A DNA stretch of 64,000 nucleotides, taken from assembly GCA_021108395.1 (NCBI GenBank), contig JAIOQZ010000032.1:124001-188000 (forward strand), given 5' to 3'. The translations under genes and the position numbers were made by a program. Origin of the DNA: Candidatus Cloacimonadota bacterium. Lineage in GTDB: Bacteria; Cloacimonadota; Cloacimonadia; Cloacimonadales; JAIOQZ01. The notes below the pieces were generated by a model. It did not search any database. It was not told the origin of the DNA and saw only the letters and a program-made list of their open reading frames with translations. This document shows positions 8,221 through 16,878 of this stretch, one piece after another (position 1 is the first letter of the stretch; each line of letters begins with the position of its first letter).

Positions 8221-9669
8221 CTACCCCCGCACCCGCTCGTTAAACTCCTCTATTTCCTCGTCCCACTTGTCCACCCGTGACCAGATGCGCTCCCAGTAGT
8301 CGGGGTCATACCACTGCGCGTTCAGGTCGGCCACGTCCTTGCCCTGCTGCTCCACCCAGGTGAAATATTTCAGGTTGTGCATGCGGCGGCGGTCTTCGTA
8401 GCGCAGTTCGAGCATGTTGTCGGTGCGCTCGCCCAGCAGCCAGTGGGCATAGTCGGCCTCGGCGTGAGCGTGGGTGTATTCGCCGTACCGCTGCCTGGCC
8501 TCATCGAGGCGAGACCCATACAGCTCCATCGAGTCGGTGGCGACGGTGAACAGGCAGTCGCGCTCGCCCAGCTCGTAGTATTTTGCCATTTTGATGCACC
8601 CCAGCACGTTGGCGATGGACGAGATACCCAGCAGGTCGAGGCGGTCGGTGAGCGGGCGGGGCACGCCTGCGCGGGCAAGAACCTCGCGCCCGGTCGGCTC
8701 GTTGCACAGCCGCATGAGCGACATGCAGGCGTTGTCGTCGATGGCGGCGACGAGGTCTGTGTTGCGCAGGTTGTGCACCCAGGGCACATGCTTGTCGCCG
8801 ATGCCCTCGATGCGGTGGCCGCCGTAGCCGTTGGACAGCAAAGTGGGGCATTGCAGCGCCTCGCCGGCGCCCAGCTTCAGCGCTGGCCAGACGGTCTTGA
8901 GGTAGTCGCCGCTGGCCAGGGTGCCGGCCGAGCCCTGCGTGAGAAACACGCCGAAGAACCGCTCGTCCTCGCGCTTCTGCTGCTCGAAGACCTCCTGCAT
9001 GGCGCGTCCGGTGACGTGGTAGTGCCACATCGGGTTGCCAAAGTCCGAGAACTGGTTGAGCACGACGATCTCATCGCCGCGAGCGGCCTTGAGGCGCTTT
9101 GTCTCGTCGTAGATTTCCTTCACGTTGCTCTCGCAGCCGGGGGTGCGCACTACCTCCGCGCCAATCTCCTCGAGCCAGGCAAAGCGTTCCTCCGACATCT
9201 CCTCCGGCAGTACCGCGATGGAATGGCAGCCCAGCAACGTCGAGTCGTAGGCGCCGCCGCGACAGTAGTTGCCCGTGCTGGGCCACAGCGCCTTTTGCGT
9301 GGTCGGGTCGAAGTGACCGCTGACCAGCTTTTCGACCAGCGGACCGAATGTGGCGCCCACCTTGTGCGATCCCGTCGGGAAGAACTTGCCCAGCAGCACG
9401 AAGATGCGCGCCGACACGCCGGTGAACGACGAGGGCAGCTCGAGAAAGTTCACTCCGCCAAAGCCGCCGCCGTGGCGCACAGGCTCGTTCTTCCAGTTGA
9501 GACGAAACAGGTTGCGCGGGTGCACGTCCCACAGCCCGATGCCGCGCAACTCATCCTGAATGTGCCCTGATATCTGTGTCGGGTCGATGAGCTGGCGGTA
9601 GGTGGGGATGATGACGCCGCGCTCGCGGCAGCGGCGCACTGTGTTGGTAAGCACTTGCTCAGGATTCAT
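8221..9669 (-). CDS. PLP-dependent enzyme of fold type II (cysteine-synthase-like), unknown substrate
   Basis: 482 residues in the tryptophan-synthase-beta/cysteine-synthase superfamily. Seen: a likely Schiff-base lysine in PTGSHKVGATFG (Lys103), an asparagine/serine loop STGNYCRGG typical of the family, and a glycine-rich phosphate loop GSAGTLASGDY. It is longer than cysteine synthase (about 310 residues), with an extended N-terminus and a charged helical C-terminus. I recall similar long stand-alone members in anaerobes annotated only as PLP-dependent proteins. The ATG overlaps the end of rmuC by 11 nt, making it last in the carbamoyltransferase - rmuC - PLP unit. An amino-acid lyase or ligase role is plausible next to a carbamoyltransferase, but the substrate is not inferable. 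Confidence 0.8.
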   Translation of the reverse strand: MNPEQVLTNTVRRCRERGVIIPTYRQLIDPTQISGHIQDELRGIGLWDVHPRNLFRLNWKNEPVRHGGGFGGVNFLELPSSFTGVSARIFVLLGKFFPTGSHKVGATFGPLVEKLVSGHFDPTTQKALWPSTGNYCRGGAYDSTLLGCHSIAVLPEEMSEERFAWLEEIGAEVVRTPGCESNVKEIYDETKRLKAARGDEIVVLNQFSDFGNPMWHYHVTGRAMQEVFEQQKREDERFFGVFLTQGSAGTLASGDYLKTVWPALKLGAGEALQCPTLLSNGYGGHRIEGIGDKHVPWVHNLRNTDLVAAIDDNACMSLMRLCNEPTGREVLARAGVPRPLTDRLDLLGISSIANVLGCIKMAKYYELGERDCLFTVATDSMELYGSRLDEARQRYGEYTHAHAEADYAHWLLGERTDNMLELRYEDRRRMHNLKYFTWVEQQGKDVADLNAQWYDPDYWERIWSRVDKWDEEIEEFNERVRG

Positions 9670-11092
9670 CGTGTTCCTCTATAGTGAGTTGTTCAGTTGT
9701 TTCGTCGTCGATGATGTCGCTTTCCGGCAGCAACGCCGTGGCGATTTCTTTCGTTGTTTTCACGCCCAGCTTCTTTAGCCGCTCGACGCGCCCAACAAGG
9801 TTGCCCTTGCCGGTATGGAGCTTGTTCAGCGCACTCTCGAAGGCCTCGTCGGTTTTGCCCAGATGCTTGCGTATTTCCAGCAAGTCTTCGCTGAAACCGA
9901 CGAATTTGTCATAGAGCGCGGCGCCCTGGCGGGCAATTTCCAGCACGTTTTTCGCCTGGTTCTCCTGCCGCCAGACATAGGCGATGGTGCGCAGGGTGGC
10001 CAGCAGAGCGCTGGGGCCCACCACCAGCACGTTCTTGTCCAGCCCGTGTTGATATAGCTCGTCGTCGGAGCGCATGGCATGAATGAAGCCTGCTTCGATG
10101 TACATGAACAGAAAGACGAAATCGGGTGAGTTCATGCCGCGAACGGCGCTGTAATGCTTGGAGTGCAGGTCGTTGATGTGAGCGCGGATGGAGGCGGTGA
10201 GTTCACGCTCGGCGGCATTGCGCTCTTCCTCGGTTTCCGCGGCAATCAGACGCTCGTAAGCCACAAGTGAGACTTTGCTGTCCACAACTATGTGGCGTGA
10301 GTCTGGCAGGTGCACCACCACGTCGGGACGCGGCTTGCTTTTGCCCGGCGCTGATTCCAGGTCAAGGCCTTTGCCCTGAGTGTGATATTCGATGTCCTTG
10401 CGCAAACCCGACATTTCGAGGATGCGCTCCAGAACCATTTCGCCCCAGTTGCCCATTACCTTCACGTCGCCCTTGAGCGCCTTGGTGAGGTTGGTGGCGT
10501 CGGTGGAAATCTGCTGGTTGAGCGATTGCAGGCGCTTTATCTCATCGATGAGGCTGGTGTTTTGCTTGATGGAGGTTTCGTGTACGCTCTCGACCTTGCG
10601 GCGGAAACTGTCGATGTTCTCGCGCAGGGGGTCGAGCAAGGGCTTGAGGCGTTCGAGGTTGAGCTTGCTGAAGCGTTCGCTCTTTTCGTCGAAGATGCGG
10701 TTGGCCAGGTTCTCGAACTGCTCGCCCAGGGCTTTCTTCATCTCGGCCAGCTCGGCGCGTTGCGCCTCGATGCGTTTCTCCAACGCCTCGCGTTCTTCTG
10801 TGACTTGTATGTTCAGATACTTGTTGCGCTCGACGAGTTGTGAGCGCTCACTCGTCAGCGCGGTGACCCGCTCGCGCTCGGCGGTCAGGGCTTTCTCGGC
10901 CTTGTCCTGTCGCTCGCGCAGGCCGCTCGCCTCTGTTTCGGCGCGGGTGAGAGACTGCTGTGCCGCGTGAAGCTCGATCTGCACCTCGTCGTGGCGTTTC
11001 TGCGGTATCCCGCGGTAGGTGACAAGCCGAATCGCCCAGCCCAGCAACACGCCTGCCAGCAAGCCCGCAAACAGCCCGACGAGTGGCGTCAC
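9659..11092 (-). CDS. rmuC: RmuC family DNA recombination protein
   Basis: 477 residues with the usual RmuC layout. An N-terminal membrane anchor (about 5-22) is followed by a long coiled coil (about 30-190, rich in E/R/L heptads). The conserved RmuC nuclease-like domain (about 200-430) carries VMGNWGEMVLERILE, VVVHLPDSRHIVVDSKVS and VGPSALLATLRTIAY. In E. coli RmuC limits inversions at short inverted repeats; the domain belongs to the PD-(D/E)xK superfamily. The GTG start at 11092 overlaps the stop of the carbamoyltransferase gene by 4 nt, with GGAG upstream. Full length and intact. Confidence 0.93.
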   Translation of the reverse strand: MTPLVGLFAGLLAGVLLGWAIRLVTYRGIPQKRHDEVQIELHAAQQSLTRAETEASGLRERQDKAEKALTAERERVTALTSERSQLVERNKYLNIQVTEEREALEKRIEAQRAELAEMKKALGEQFENLANRIFDEKSERFSKLNLERLKPLLDPLRENIDSFRRKVESVHETSIKQNTSLIDEIKRLQSLNQQISTDATNLTKALKGDVKVMGNWGEMVLERILEMSGLRKDIEYHTQGKGLDLESAPGKSKPRPDVVVHLPDSRHIVVDSKVSLVAYERLIAAETEEERNAAERELTASIRAHINDLHSKHYSAVRGMNSPDFVFLFMYIEAGFIHAMRSDDELYQHGLDKNVLVVGPSALLATLRTIAYVWRQENQAKNVLEIARQGAALYDKFVGFSEDLLEIRKHLGKTDEAFESALNKLHTGKGNLVGRVERLKKLGVKTTKEIATALLPESDIIDDETTEQLTIEEHDES

Positions 11093-12072
11093 TCGACTCC
11101 GCCCATGATGTGGGCCAGGAGCGCCTTCTGCACGTGCAGGCGGTTCTCCGCCTGCTGATAGATGACCGAGTGCGGCCCGTCGATGACGGCGTCGGTCACC
11201 TCGCGGCCACGGTCGGCGGGCAGGGGGTGCATATAGAGCGAGTCATCCTTCGTCAGCGCCATGCGTTTCTCGTCGCACACCCAGCTTGGGTAGCGGTCGA
11301 TGAGCGAGAGGCTCTTTTTCTCGTCCTGAGTGAAAAACAGCGGCCCCCAGCTTTTGGGGATGACCACGTCGGCGTTTTCGAAGGCTTCTTCAAAGCGGTG
11401 TGAGATGTAGAAGTCGGTGCCGGCGGCGGCAGCGTTGCGGGCAGCCTGCTCTTCGATTTCGGGCTGCAGCCTGAACTCTGCCGGATAGGCGAGCGTGACG
11501 TCAATGCCAAAGCGCGGCATGAGCAATATCAGGCTCTGCGGCACTGACAGCGGGCGGACGTAGTTGGGGGCGCTCGTCCAGGCCACGCCAAGTTTGAGAC
11601 GGCGTCCCGGCTCGAAGTTCTCGCGGATAGTCATGAGGTCGGCGAGCGCCTGGCAGGGATGATATACATCGCATTGCATATTGATGATCGGCGCACTGGA
11701 GTACTGGGACATCTCGCGCAGGACTTTGTTGCCCACGCTGTAGTCACACTGGCGGACGGCAACGGCGTCGCCGTAGCTCGACAGCACTCTCACGGTGTCT
11801 TTGATGCTTTCGCCGTGCGACAGTTGCATTTTATCCGGGGTGAGAAAGACAGCGTGGCCGCCGAGTTGTGTCATGCCGGTTTCAAAGCTGTTGCGCGTGC
11901 GCGTACTGCTGAAGAAGAACAGCATATAGAGCGTTTTGAAGAGCAGCAGCGGGTGCAGCGTTCCTGCCCTGCGCTCTGCCTTGAGGCTTACGGCGAGGTC
12001 GAGCAGAGCCTCCAGTTGGTCCTTGTCCCACTCCTGCGTTGTGATGAAATCTTTGTTTCTCATGCTTTTCAT
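11089..12072 (-). CDS. Transcarbamylase of the N-acetylornithine carbamoyltransferase type
   Basis: 327 residues. Carbamoyl-phosphate site STRTRNSFE and second motif HPCQALAD are intact. The C-terminal half is closest, from memory, to N-acetylornithine transcarbamylase (AOTCase): KSWGPLFF, the CDEKRMALT segment and AENRLHVQKALL near the end. The substrate-binding HCLP motif of ornithine and acetylornithine enzymes reads HPLP here (MHPLPADRGREV), so the amino substrate may differ. Start ATG 12072 has AGGAGG 5 nt upstream; a GTG at 12078 overlaps that site and an ATG at 12063 is also in frame. First gene of a three-gene unit with rmuC and the PLP enzyme. No other arginine genes are in view. Confidence 0.75.
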   Translation of the reverse strand: MKSMRNKDFITTQEWDKDQLEALLDLAVSLKAERRAGTLHPLLLFKTLYMLFFFSSTRTRNSFETGMTQLGGHAVFLTPDKMQLSHGESIKDTVRVLSSYGDAVAVRQCDYSVGNKVLREMSQYSSAPIINMQCDVYHPCQALADLMTIRENFEPGRRLKLGVAWTSAPNYVRPLSVPQSLILLMPRFGIDVTLAYPAEFRLQPEIEEQAARNAAAAGTDFYISHRFEEAFENADVVIPKSWGPLFFTQDEKKSLSLIDRYPSWVCDEKRMALTKDDSLYMHPLPADRGREVTDAVIDGPHSVIYQQAENRLHVQKALLAHIMGGVE

Positions 12073-12314
12073 ATGCACCTCCTGACAGGTTAAGCCATGA
12101 ATGCGCAGGAGAACTGGCGGCTGTCAAGCGTTTTGTCGGCTGTCGTCCTGCAATGGCCGCTGCCCAGAAAAAAGATTGACGTAAACATCGCCCAGCCGTT
12201 TTTGTTATGTGACTATAACGCTGGTCACACAGGTTGTTGCCAGAGGGCAACCCTGGTGCGCCAGGTTTTGGCAGCGATGCCGACATGACTGCGAATCCAC
12301 AAGGAGACGATTGT
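12073..12314. promoter_or_regulatory. Divergent intergenic region with inverted repeat
   Basis: 242 nt separate the carbamoyltransferase (minus) and the adaptor lipoprotein (plus). A TTGACG box lies at 12176-12181. A perfect 6-bp inverted repeat with 10-nt centre, TGTGAC...GTCACA, spans 12208-12229 and could be an operator. Further on, CCTGG/CCAGG at 12253-12267 and flanking TGCCA/TGGCA could fold in the leader. No gene is seen. The assignment of these sites is tentative. Confidence 0.3.
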
Positions 12315-13424
12315 ATGCGTAAGCTGATATTTATCATGATGATAAGCCTCATCCTGCTGGCCGCCTGTAACATCAAGCCACCTGGACTGAACGGCGATGG
12401 CCCTATACAGACCACTTTGGTTAAAGTGGGTTCGATTGTGGTCAAGCTCGAGGAGTTGGGCGAGATCAGGCCTCTTCGTGATGTCGATATCAAGACGAAG
12501 GTGGGCGGCAAGATCGTGCGTCTGCATGTGCGGGAAAACGAAGTGGTCACCTATGGCCAGCTCATCGCCGACATCGAACCCACCTACGAAGAATTGAGCA
12601 AGATTTCGCAGATTCAGCGGGGCTTGAAGCAGGCCGAGATTCGCTTGAAAGACGCCCGCAAGGCAGTCGAAGACCAGCGTCTTCTTCTCGAGCAGAACTA
12701 TTCTACGCGCACCGAATTTGAAAACGCCGAAGACGAACTCGCGCTGGCGCAGCTCAATTATGAAGACCTTGCCAGACAGTATGAACTCATCAGTGAAATC
12801 GACTTGGACGCCAGCATCTGGCGCGTCACAGCCACCGCCGCAGGCACCATCATCTCGCTGCCCATCGAAGAAGGCGAGATGGTGCGCTCCGACATCGGTT
12901 CTTATTCGGAAGGCACCGTCATCGCCAAGGTTGCCGACTTGGGAGAGATGATTGTGGCCGCCTCGATCAACGAGGTGGACATCTCGAAACTGAGCCTCGA
13001 TCAGAAGGTCACCATCAGGGTGGACGCGCTGCCATATCGCGAATATCATGGCCGTGTGAGCCAGGTGGCGGCCATGACCCAGTATGTCGATAACGTGAAG
13101 GTATTTCCCATAGAGATCTCGATCGACGATGCGGACGAGGCGTTGCGCCCCGGACTCACCGCCAGTATCAGCATTGTGGGCGAAACCCGCGACAGCATCC
13201 TCGTGATACCCATTCGCGCCATCTTCGTCAACCGCGACGGCATGGACATCGTCTGGCGCTACGAGAACGGCGCCATCATCGACAGCGTCATCGTCAAGAC
13301 CGGCATCAATGATTTCACCCGCGTCGAGATTATCGAGGGCGTGGCCGAGGGCGACTCGCTGGCGCTCTCCGAGCCGAGGCGTCGCGGCCAGGGCAACGGT
13401 CATGCCGAAATCAAGATTGACTAA
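12315..13424 (+). CDS. HlyD/MacA-type periplasmic adaptor lipoprotein
   Basis: 369 residues. Lipobox LAAC with Cys18. A beta-barrel/lipoyl half-motif (VKVGSIVVKLEELGEIRPL ... GGKIVRLHVRENEVVTYGQ) precedes a coiled-coil hairpin of about 75 residues (KISQIQRGLKQAEIRLKDAR ... ALAQLNYEDL). The returning lipoyl half (ATAAGTIISLPIEEGEMV) and beta-barrel/membrane-proximal domains (VPIRAIFV-like stretch VIPIRAIFV) follow. Such adaptors bridge an inner-membrane pump to an outer-membrane duct. ATG 12315 has AAGGAG 8 nt upstream. It is 5 nt before the Gld-type ATPase gene, so the adaptor probably serves that transporter, although Gld systems do not normally carry one. Confidence 0.88.
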   Translation: MRKLIFIMMISLILLAACNIKPPGLNGDGPIQTTLVKVGSIVVKLEELGEIRPLRDVDIKTKVGGKIVRLHVRENEVVTYGQLIADIEPTYEELSKISQIQRGLKQAEIRLKDARKAVEDQRLLLEQNYSTRTEFENAEDELALAQLNYEDLARQYELISEIDLDASIWRVTATAAGTIISLPIEEGEMVRSDIGSYSEGTVIAKVADLGEMIVAASINEVDISKLSLDQKVTIRVDALPYREYHGRVSQVAAMTQYVDNVKVFPIEISIDDADEALRPGLTASISIVGETRDSILVIPIRAIFVNRDGMDIVWRYENGAIIDSVIVKTGINDFTRVEIIEGVAEGDSLALSEPRRRGQGNGHAEIKID

Positions 13425-13429
13425 GCATC

Positions 13430-14455
13430 ATGATGATAGAGATTGACGGGTTGGTAAAGGACTACGGCAGCTTGCGCGCCGTCGATAATATTCACTTTCA
13501 GGTTCGTGAGGGCGAGATACTCGGGTTTCTGGGACCCAACGGCGCCGGGAAATCCACTACCTTGCGGGTGCTCACAGGCTATCTGTCACCCACAGCAGGC
13601 ACCATTCGCGTGGGCGATATGGACATCCGGCGCCACAGCCGCGCCATTCGCCAGCGTCTGGGTTACCTCCCCGAGCACAACCCGCTTTACACCGACATGA
13701 CGGTTTACGACTTCCTCTTTTTCTGCGCCGAGGTGCGGGGCATTCCGCTGCACCGGTTCCGCCGCGAACTCGACCGCACCGTGTCGTCGTGTGGTCTCAC
13801 AGGCGTGGTGCACCGCAAGATAGGAACGCTTTCCAAGGGCTATCGTCAGCGCGTGGGCTTTGCGCAGGCCATTCTGCACGACCCGCAGATATTGGTGCTG
13901 GACGAACCCACCTCCGGCCTCGACCCCAACCAGATACTCGAGATTCGCCGCCTCATCCGCGAACTGGGACGCGACAAGACGCTTATCCTCAGCTCGCACA
14001 TCATGCAGGAAGTGCAGGCTGTGTGCGATCGCATCGTCATCATAGATCGCGGGTGCATCGCCGCAGATGGCACGACTGAAGACCTGCTTCGCCAGTACGA
14101 GGGCGTCCCTGTTCTCGAGCTGGAATTCTTTGCCGACGATCCCATGTTAGACGCCATGTGCGAGGCCATCGAGGGCATCTCGGTGCGCACTGCGCAGCAG
14201 TTGCCCGACGGTGCTTGGAAGCTATGCCTCAACATCCCTGGCGACGACACTCAAAGCAGCGTATATGCCTGGATTCGAGCGCGAGGCTGGGTGCTGCGCG
14301 AGATGTATCGCCGCCGCGTAACCCTCGAGGGCATCTTTCGCCGCATCACAATGGGGGAGGCATCCGGCGAGGCGTCGAACGCTATTGAAGAAGCATCCGG
14401 CGAGACGCCGGACGCCGCAGAAGAGGCATCGGATACTGCTGGAGGTGACTCATGA
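13430..14455 (+). CDS. ABC transporter ATPase, GldA-like
   Basis: 341 residues. Walker A GPNGAGKST (35-43), signature-region LSKGYRQRVGFAQA, Walker B with D-loop LVLDEPTSGLDP, then the switch His in ILSSHIMQEV. The post-NBD domain (about 215-305) is typical of ABC-2 exporters of the GldA/NatA class. The C-terminal 30 residues are an acidic, alanine-rich repetitive tail built from EASGE/AEEASD units, unusual for the family. The gene follows the adaptor by 5 nt and its stop overlaps the permease start by 4 nt. I infer that it powers the Gld-type complex formed with the next two genes. Confidence 0.9.
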   Translation: MMIEIDGLVKDYGSLRAVDNIHFQVREGEILGFLGPNGAGKSTTLRVLTGYLSPTAGTIRVGDMDIRRHSRAIRQRLGYLPEHNPLYTDMTVYDFLFFCAEVRGIPLHRFRRELDRTVSSCGLTGVVHRKIGTLSKGYRQRVGFAQAILHDPQILVLDEPTSGLDPNQILEIRRLIRELGRDKTLILSSHIMQEVQAVCDRIVIIDRGCIAADGTTEDLLRQYEGVPVLELEFFADDPMLDAMCEAIEGISVRTAQQLPDGAWKLCLNIPGDDTQSSVYAWIRARGWVLREMYRRRVTLEGIFRRITMGEASGEASNAIEEASGETPDAAEEASDTAGGDS

Positions 14456-15168
14456 TTCGCAACGCGCTCATCGTCGCTCGGCGTGAAACCAGGGTTCTGA
14501 CGCATTCTCTGTCGTTCTACATTGTCATTGCGGCATTTCTGCTCATCACCGGATTCGCTTTCTCATCAGAGGTATTCGTTCGGATGCAGGCCAACATGGG
14601 GACGATGTTCAACACGGTGCCGACGGTGTATCTCTTTTTCATTCCGGCCATTACCATGAGTCTCATTTCCCGCGAGAAAAACGCAGGCACCTTCGAGCTG
14701 CTGGCGACCCTGCCGCTCGACGATACCGAAATCGTGCTGGGCAAGTTTCTGGCGGCGCTGCAACTGGTGGTCACCGCGCTGATGTTTACTCTCATTCAGC
14801 TTGTCACCATCGTGCTGCTGGGGCACAACGTCGATTTCGGGCCAATTCTCTGTGGCTATCTGGGGCTGATCATGCTGGGCGGAGTGTATTGCGCCGTTGG
14901 CATCTTCGCATCGAGCCTGACAGACAACCAGATTATCGCCTTCATCACCGGGTTTCTCATCCTGTTCGTTTTCTTCATCATCAGCAGATTCATGCACTTG
15001 GCGCCCGTCGAACTGCTGAACGTTGTCCAGTACATCAGCGCGCTGCATCACCTCGAACGAATGACGCGCGGTGTGCTCGACACTCGCGACTTTTTGTATT
15101 TCATCACCCTCACTGTGCTGTTCCTGCGTTTGGCCATCATTGCGCTTGAATCGCGGAAGTGGAAGTAG
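14452..15168 (+). CDS. ABC-2 type permease, GldF-like
   Basis: 238 residues, hydrophobic, with six predicted membrane spans. Conserved features of the GldF/NosY-type permease include SREKNAGTFELLATLPL after the second span (the family's SREKxxGTxELLLTxPL signature) followed by VLGKFLAAL. It starts inside the end of the ATPase gene (ATGA overlap) with GGAGG upstream, and is 10 nt before the GldG-like gene. Partner of the ATPase at 13430; the transported substrate is unknown. In gliding Bacteroidota, GldAFG is needed for motility, but non-gliding FCB bacteria also have it. Confidence 0.9.
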   Translation: MIRNALIVARRETRVLTHSLSFYIVIAAFLLITGFAFSSEVFVRMQANMGTMFNTVPTVYLFFIPAITMSLISREKNAGTFELLATLPLDDTEIVLGKFLAALQLVVTALMFTLIQLVTIVLLGHNVDFGPILCGYLGLIMLGGVYCAVGIFASSLTDNQIIAFITGFLILFVFFIISRFMHLAPVELLNVVQYISALHHLERMTRGVLDTRDFLYFITLTVLFLRLAIIALESRKWK

Positions 15169-15178
15169 GGGAGGGGTG

Positions 15179-16876
15179 ATGATACCGATTCGCAACCGCC
15201 GTTCTATGTGGGTAAACCTGCTTCTGCTACTGGCTATTCTTATGCTGGTGAACCTGGTGAGCAACTCGCTGCATGGCCGCCTCGACCTTACAAAAGGCAA
15301 GGTGTACAAGCTCAGCGGTCTCAGCCGTGAAACGTTGAGCGAGCTTGATGACAGGCTGGTCGTCACCGCATACTTTACCCGCGACCTCCCCCCCCGCGAA
15401 GACACCGTGCGCGACTATGCCCTCGACCTTCTGGCCGAATATTCGGCGGCTTCCGGCGGACAGGTGCACCTGAGCGTGGTCAACCCCGCCGACAGAATCG
15501 AGACGGTCGAGGACGCCAGAAGACACGGAATCCCGCACTTCACCGCCGAGTACTTCGAGGACGACAAGAACATCGAGAAAGAGGTGTTCATGGGGCTGGT
15601 GCTTTCCTATGCCAACCACGAGGAAATTATCACCGTCGTGCGCGAAACACGCGGCCTGGAATATGAGATTACCCTGCGCATCCGCCGGTTGATGGCCAAG
15701 CAACTGCCCCGTGTGGCCTGGTTGCGCCCGCTCGATATGCGCCTGCGCGAGATTCGCCCCAGCTATAACCGCCAGATGATTGGCGACATGATGCAGGAAA
15801 TGGCCACCTCGCCCATCCTCGACCAGCAGATTCGCGACGAGCTCGAACGCAAAGACCCGCTGGCTGTCATCAAGCAGCGTATGCGCCTTGTATATGACAT
15901 GGAGATGGTCGATTTGTGGCGTCCGCTCGACCCTGAGATAAACTGCCTCATCATCTCGGCCATTACCGATTCCCTGTCAACGTTGCAGCTCTACAATCTC
16001 GACCAGTTTTTCATGCGTGGCGGAGACCTGCTCATCTTTCAGGATCGCGTCATTCCGCACCGCGACGACCTCTACGATATGCCCACCAACCTGTTCGACC
16101 TGCTCGACCACTGGGGACTTGTTTTGCAAGACGGCTTCGTGATGGACCGCGCTTCGATGCGGCATCCAGAGAACCCGTCCAGGTCGATGTTCGAGATTGT
16201 TCGCATCGACAACTTCAATGAAGAGCACATCATCACCACAGACCTGGTGCGCATGTATCTCAATTTCGTCTCGCCCATCGACACTACCCGCGTCAATGAA
16301 GGCGTCGCATTCACTCCTTTGCTTTTCAGCTCGAACGAATCGATTCTGGTCAAGGCGGAAGGCATGCATCAGCGCATGCAGGGGTTCTCGTCAGGCAACT
16401 ATCTGCGCGAAGACCCCAAGGTGCTGGGCGGGCTGTTCGAGGGCCGCTTCACCAGTTTCTTCGCCGATGGAACAGCGCCCGGAGAACGTGCGGCGCTGTC
16501 GGAAACCCGGCGTGGCCGTGTGCTGCTGGTGGGCGATACCGACTGCCCCGAATACAGCGACAAGCAAACCCGCATGATGACCCCCAACGAACTGTTCGCC
16601 CTCAATGGGCTTGACTATATGCACGACCAGATCGAGCTCATTCAGTTGCGCTCCCGCCGCATCGCCCACAGTCCCATTACCTGGGGGCGGTTCTTCCCGA
16701 CCAGCTTCGAGTCTGTCGAGGAGATGATGTGGATGGCCGGGCGCATCCGGGGGTGGAAACGGGCGGTGAAATGGATCAATATCCTGTTGCCCTCGCTGCT
16801 GCTGATGGTCGTGGGCATTGTTCGCTGGCGGCTCGACGTTCGCAGGCGCAAGTCTTTGGGCCGTCTTTTCGAGTGA
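15179..16876 (+). CDS. GldG-like auxiliary component of the ABC transporter
   Basis: 565 residues. N-terminal membrane helix (about 10-28, VNLLLLLAILMLVNLVSN), a large periplasmic ABC_transp_aux domain (about 35-500; segments such as GKVYKLSGLSRETLSELDD, VTAYFTRDLPP and REIRPSYNRQM), and a C-terminal helix (about 527-548) with a basic tail. This is the arrangement of GldG/IFT52-like components. The frame is open from 15071, but the ATG at 15179 has AGGGGAGGGG just upstream and follows the permease stop by 10 nt. Third member of the Gld-type set. Confidence 0.85.
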   Translation: MIPIRNRRSMWVNLLLLLAILMLVNLVSNSLHGRLDLTKGKVYKLSGLSRETLSELDDRLVVTAYFTRDLPPREDTVRDYALDLLAEYSAASGGQVHLSVVNPADRIETVEDARRHGIPHFTAEYFEDDKNIEKEVFMGLVLSYANHEEIITVVRETRGLEYEITLRIRRLMAKQLPRVAWLRPLDMRLREIRPSYNRQMIGDMMQEMATSPILDQQIRDELERKDPLAVIKQRMRLVYDMEMVDLWRPLDPEINCLIISAITDSLSTLQLYNLDQFFMRGGDLLIFQDRVIPHRDDLYDMPTNLFDLLDHWGLVLQDGFVMDRASMRHPENPSRSMFEIVRIDNFNEEHIITTDLVRMYLNFVSPIDTTRVNEGVAFTPLLFSSNESILVKAEGMHQRMQGFSSGNYLREDPKVLGGLFEGRFTSFFADGTAPGERAALSETRRGRVLLVGDTDCPEYSDKQTRMMTPNELFALNGLDYMHDQIELIQLRSRRIAHSPITWGRFFPTSFESVEEMMWMAGRIRGWKRAVKWINILLPSLLLMVVGIVRWRLDVRRRKSLGRLFE

Positions 16877-16878
16877 GC

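Noticed and set aside
8377-9570. 397-residue plus-strand frame opposite the PLP enzyme
   Set aside because: Antisense shadow of a clear family gene; no ribosome-binding site or recognisable motif.
12208-12229. CRP binding site
   Set aside because: The half-sites are separated by 10-12 nt, not the 6 nt of a CRP site.
12225-13403. 392-residue minus-strand frame across the adaptor gene
   Set aside because: Antisense shadow caused by high GC at third positions; the plus strand carries lipobox, coiled coil and lipoyl motifs.
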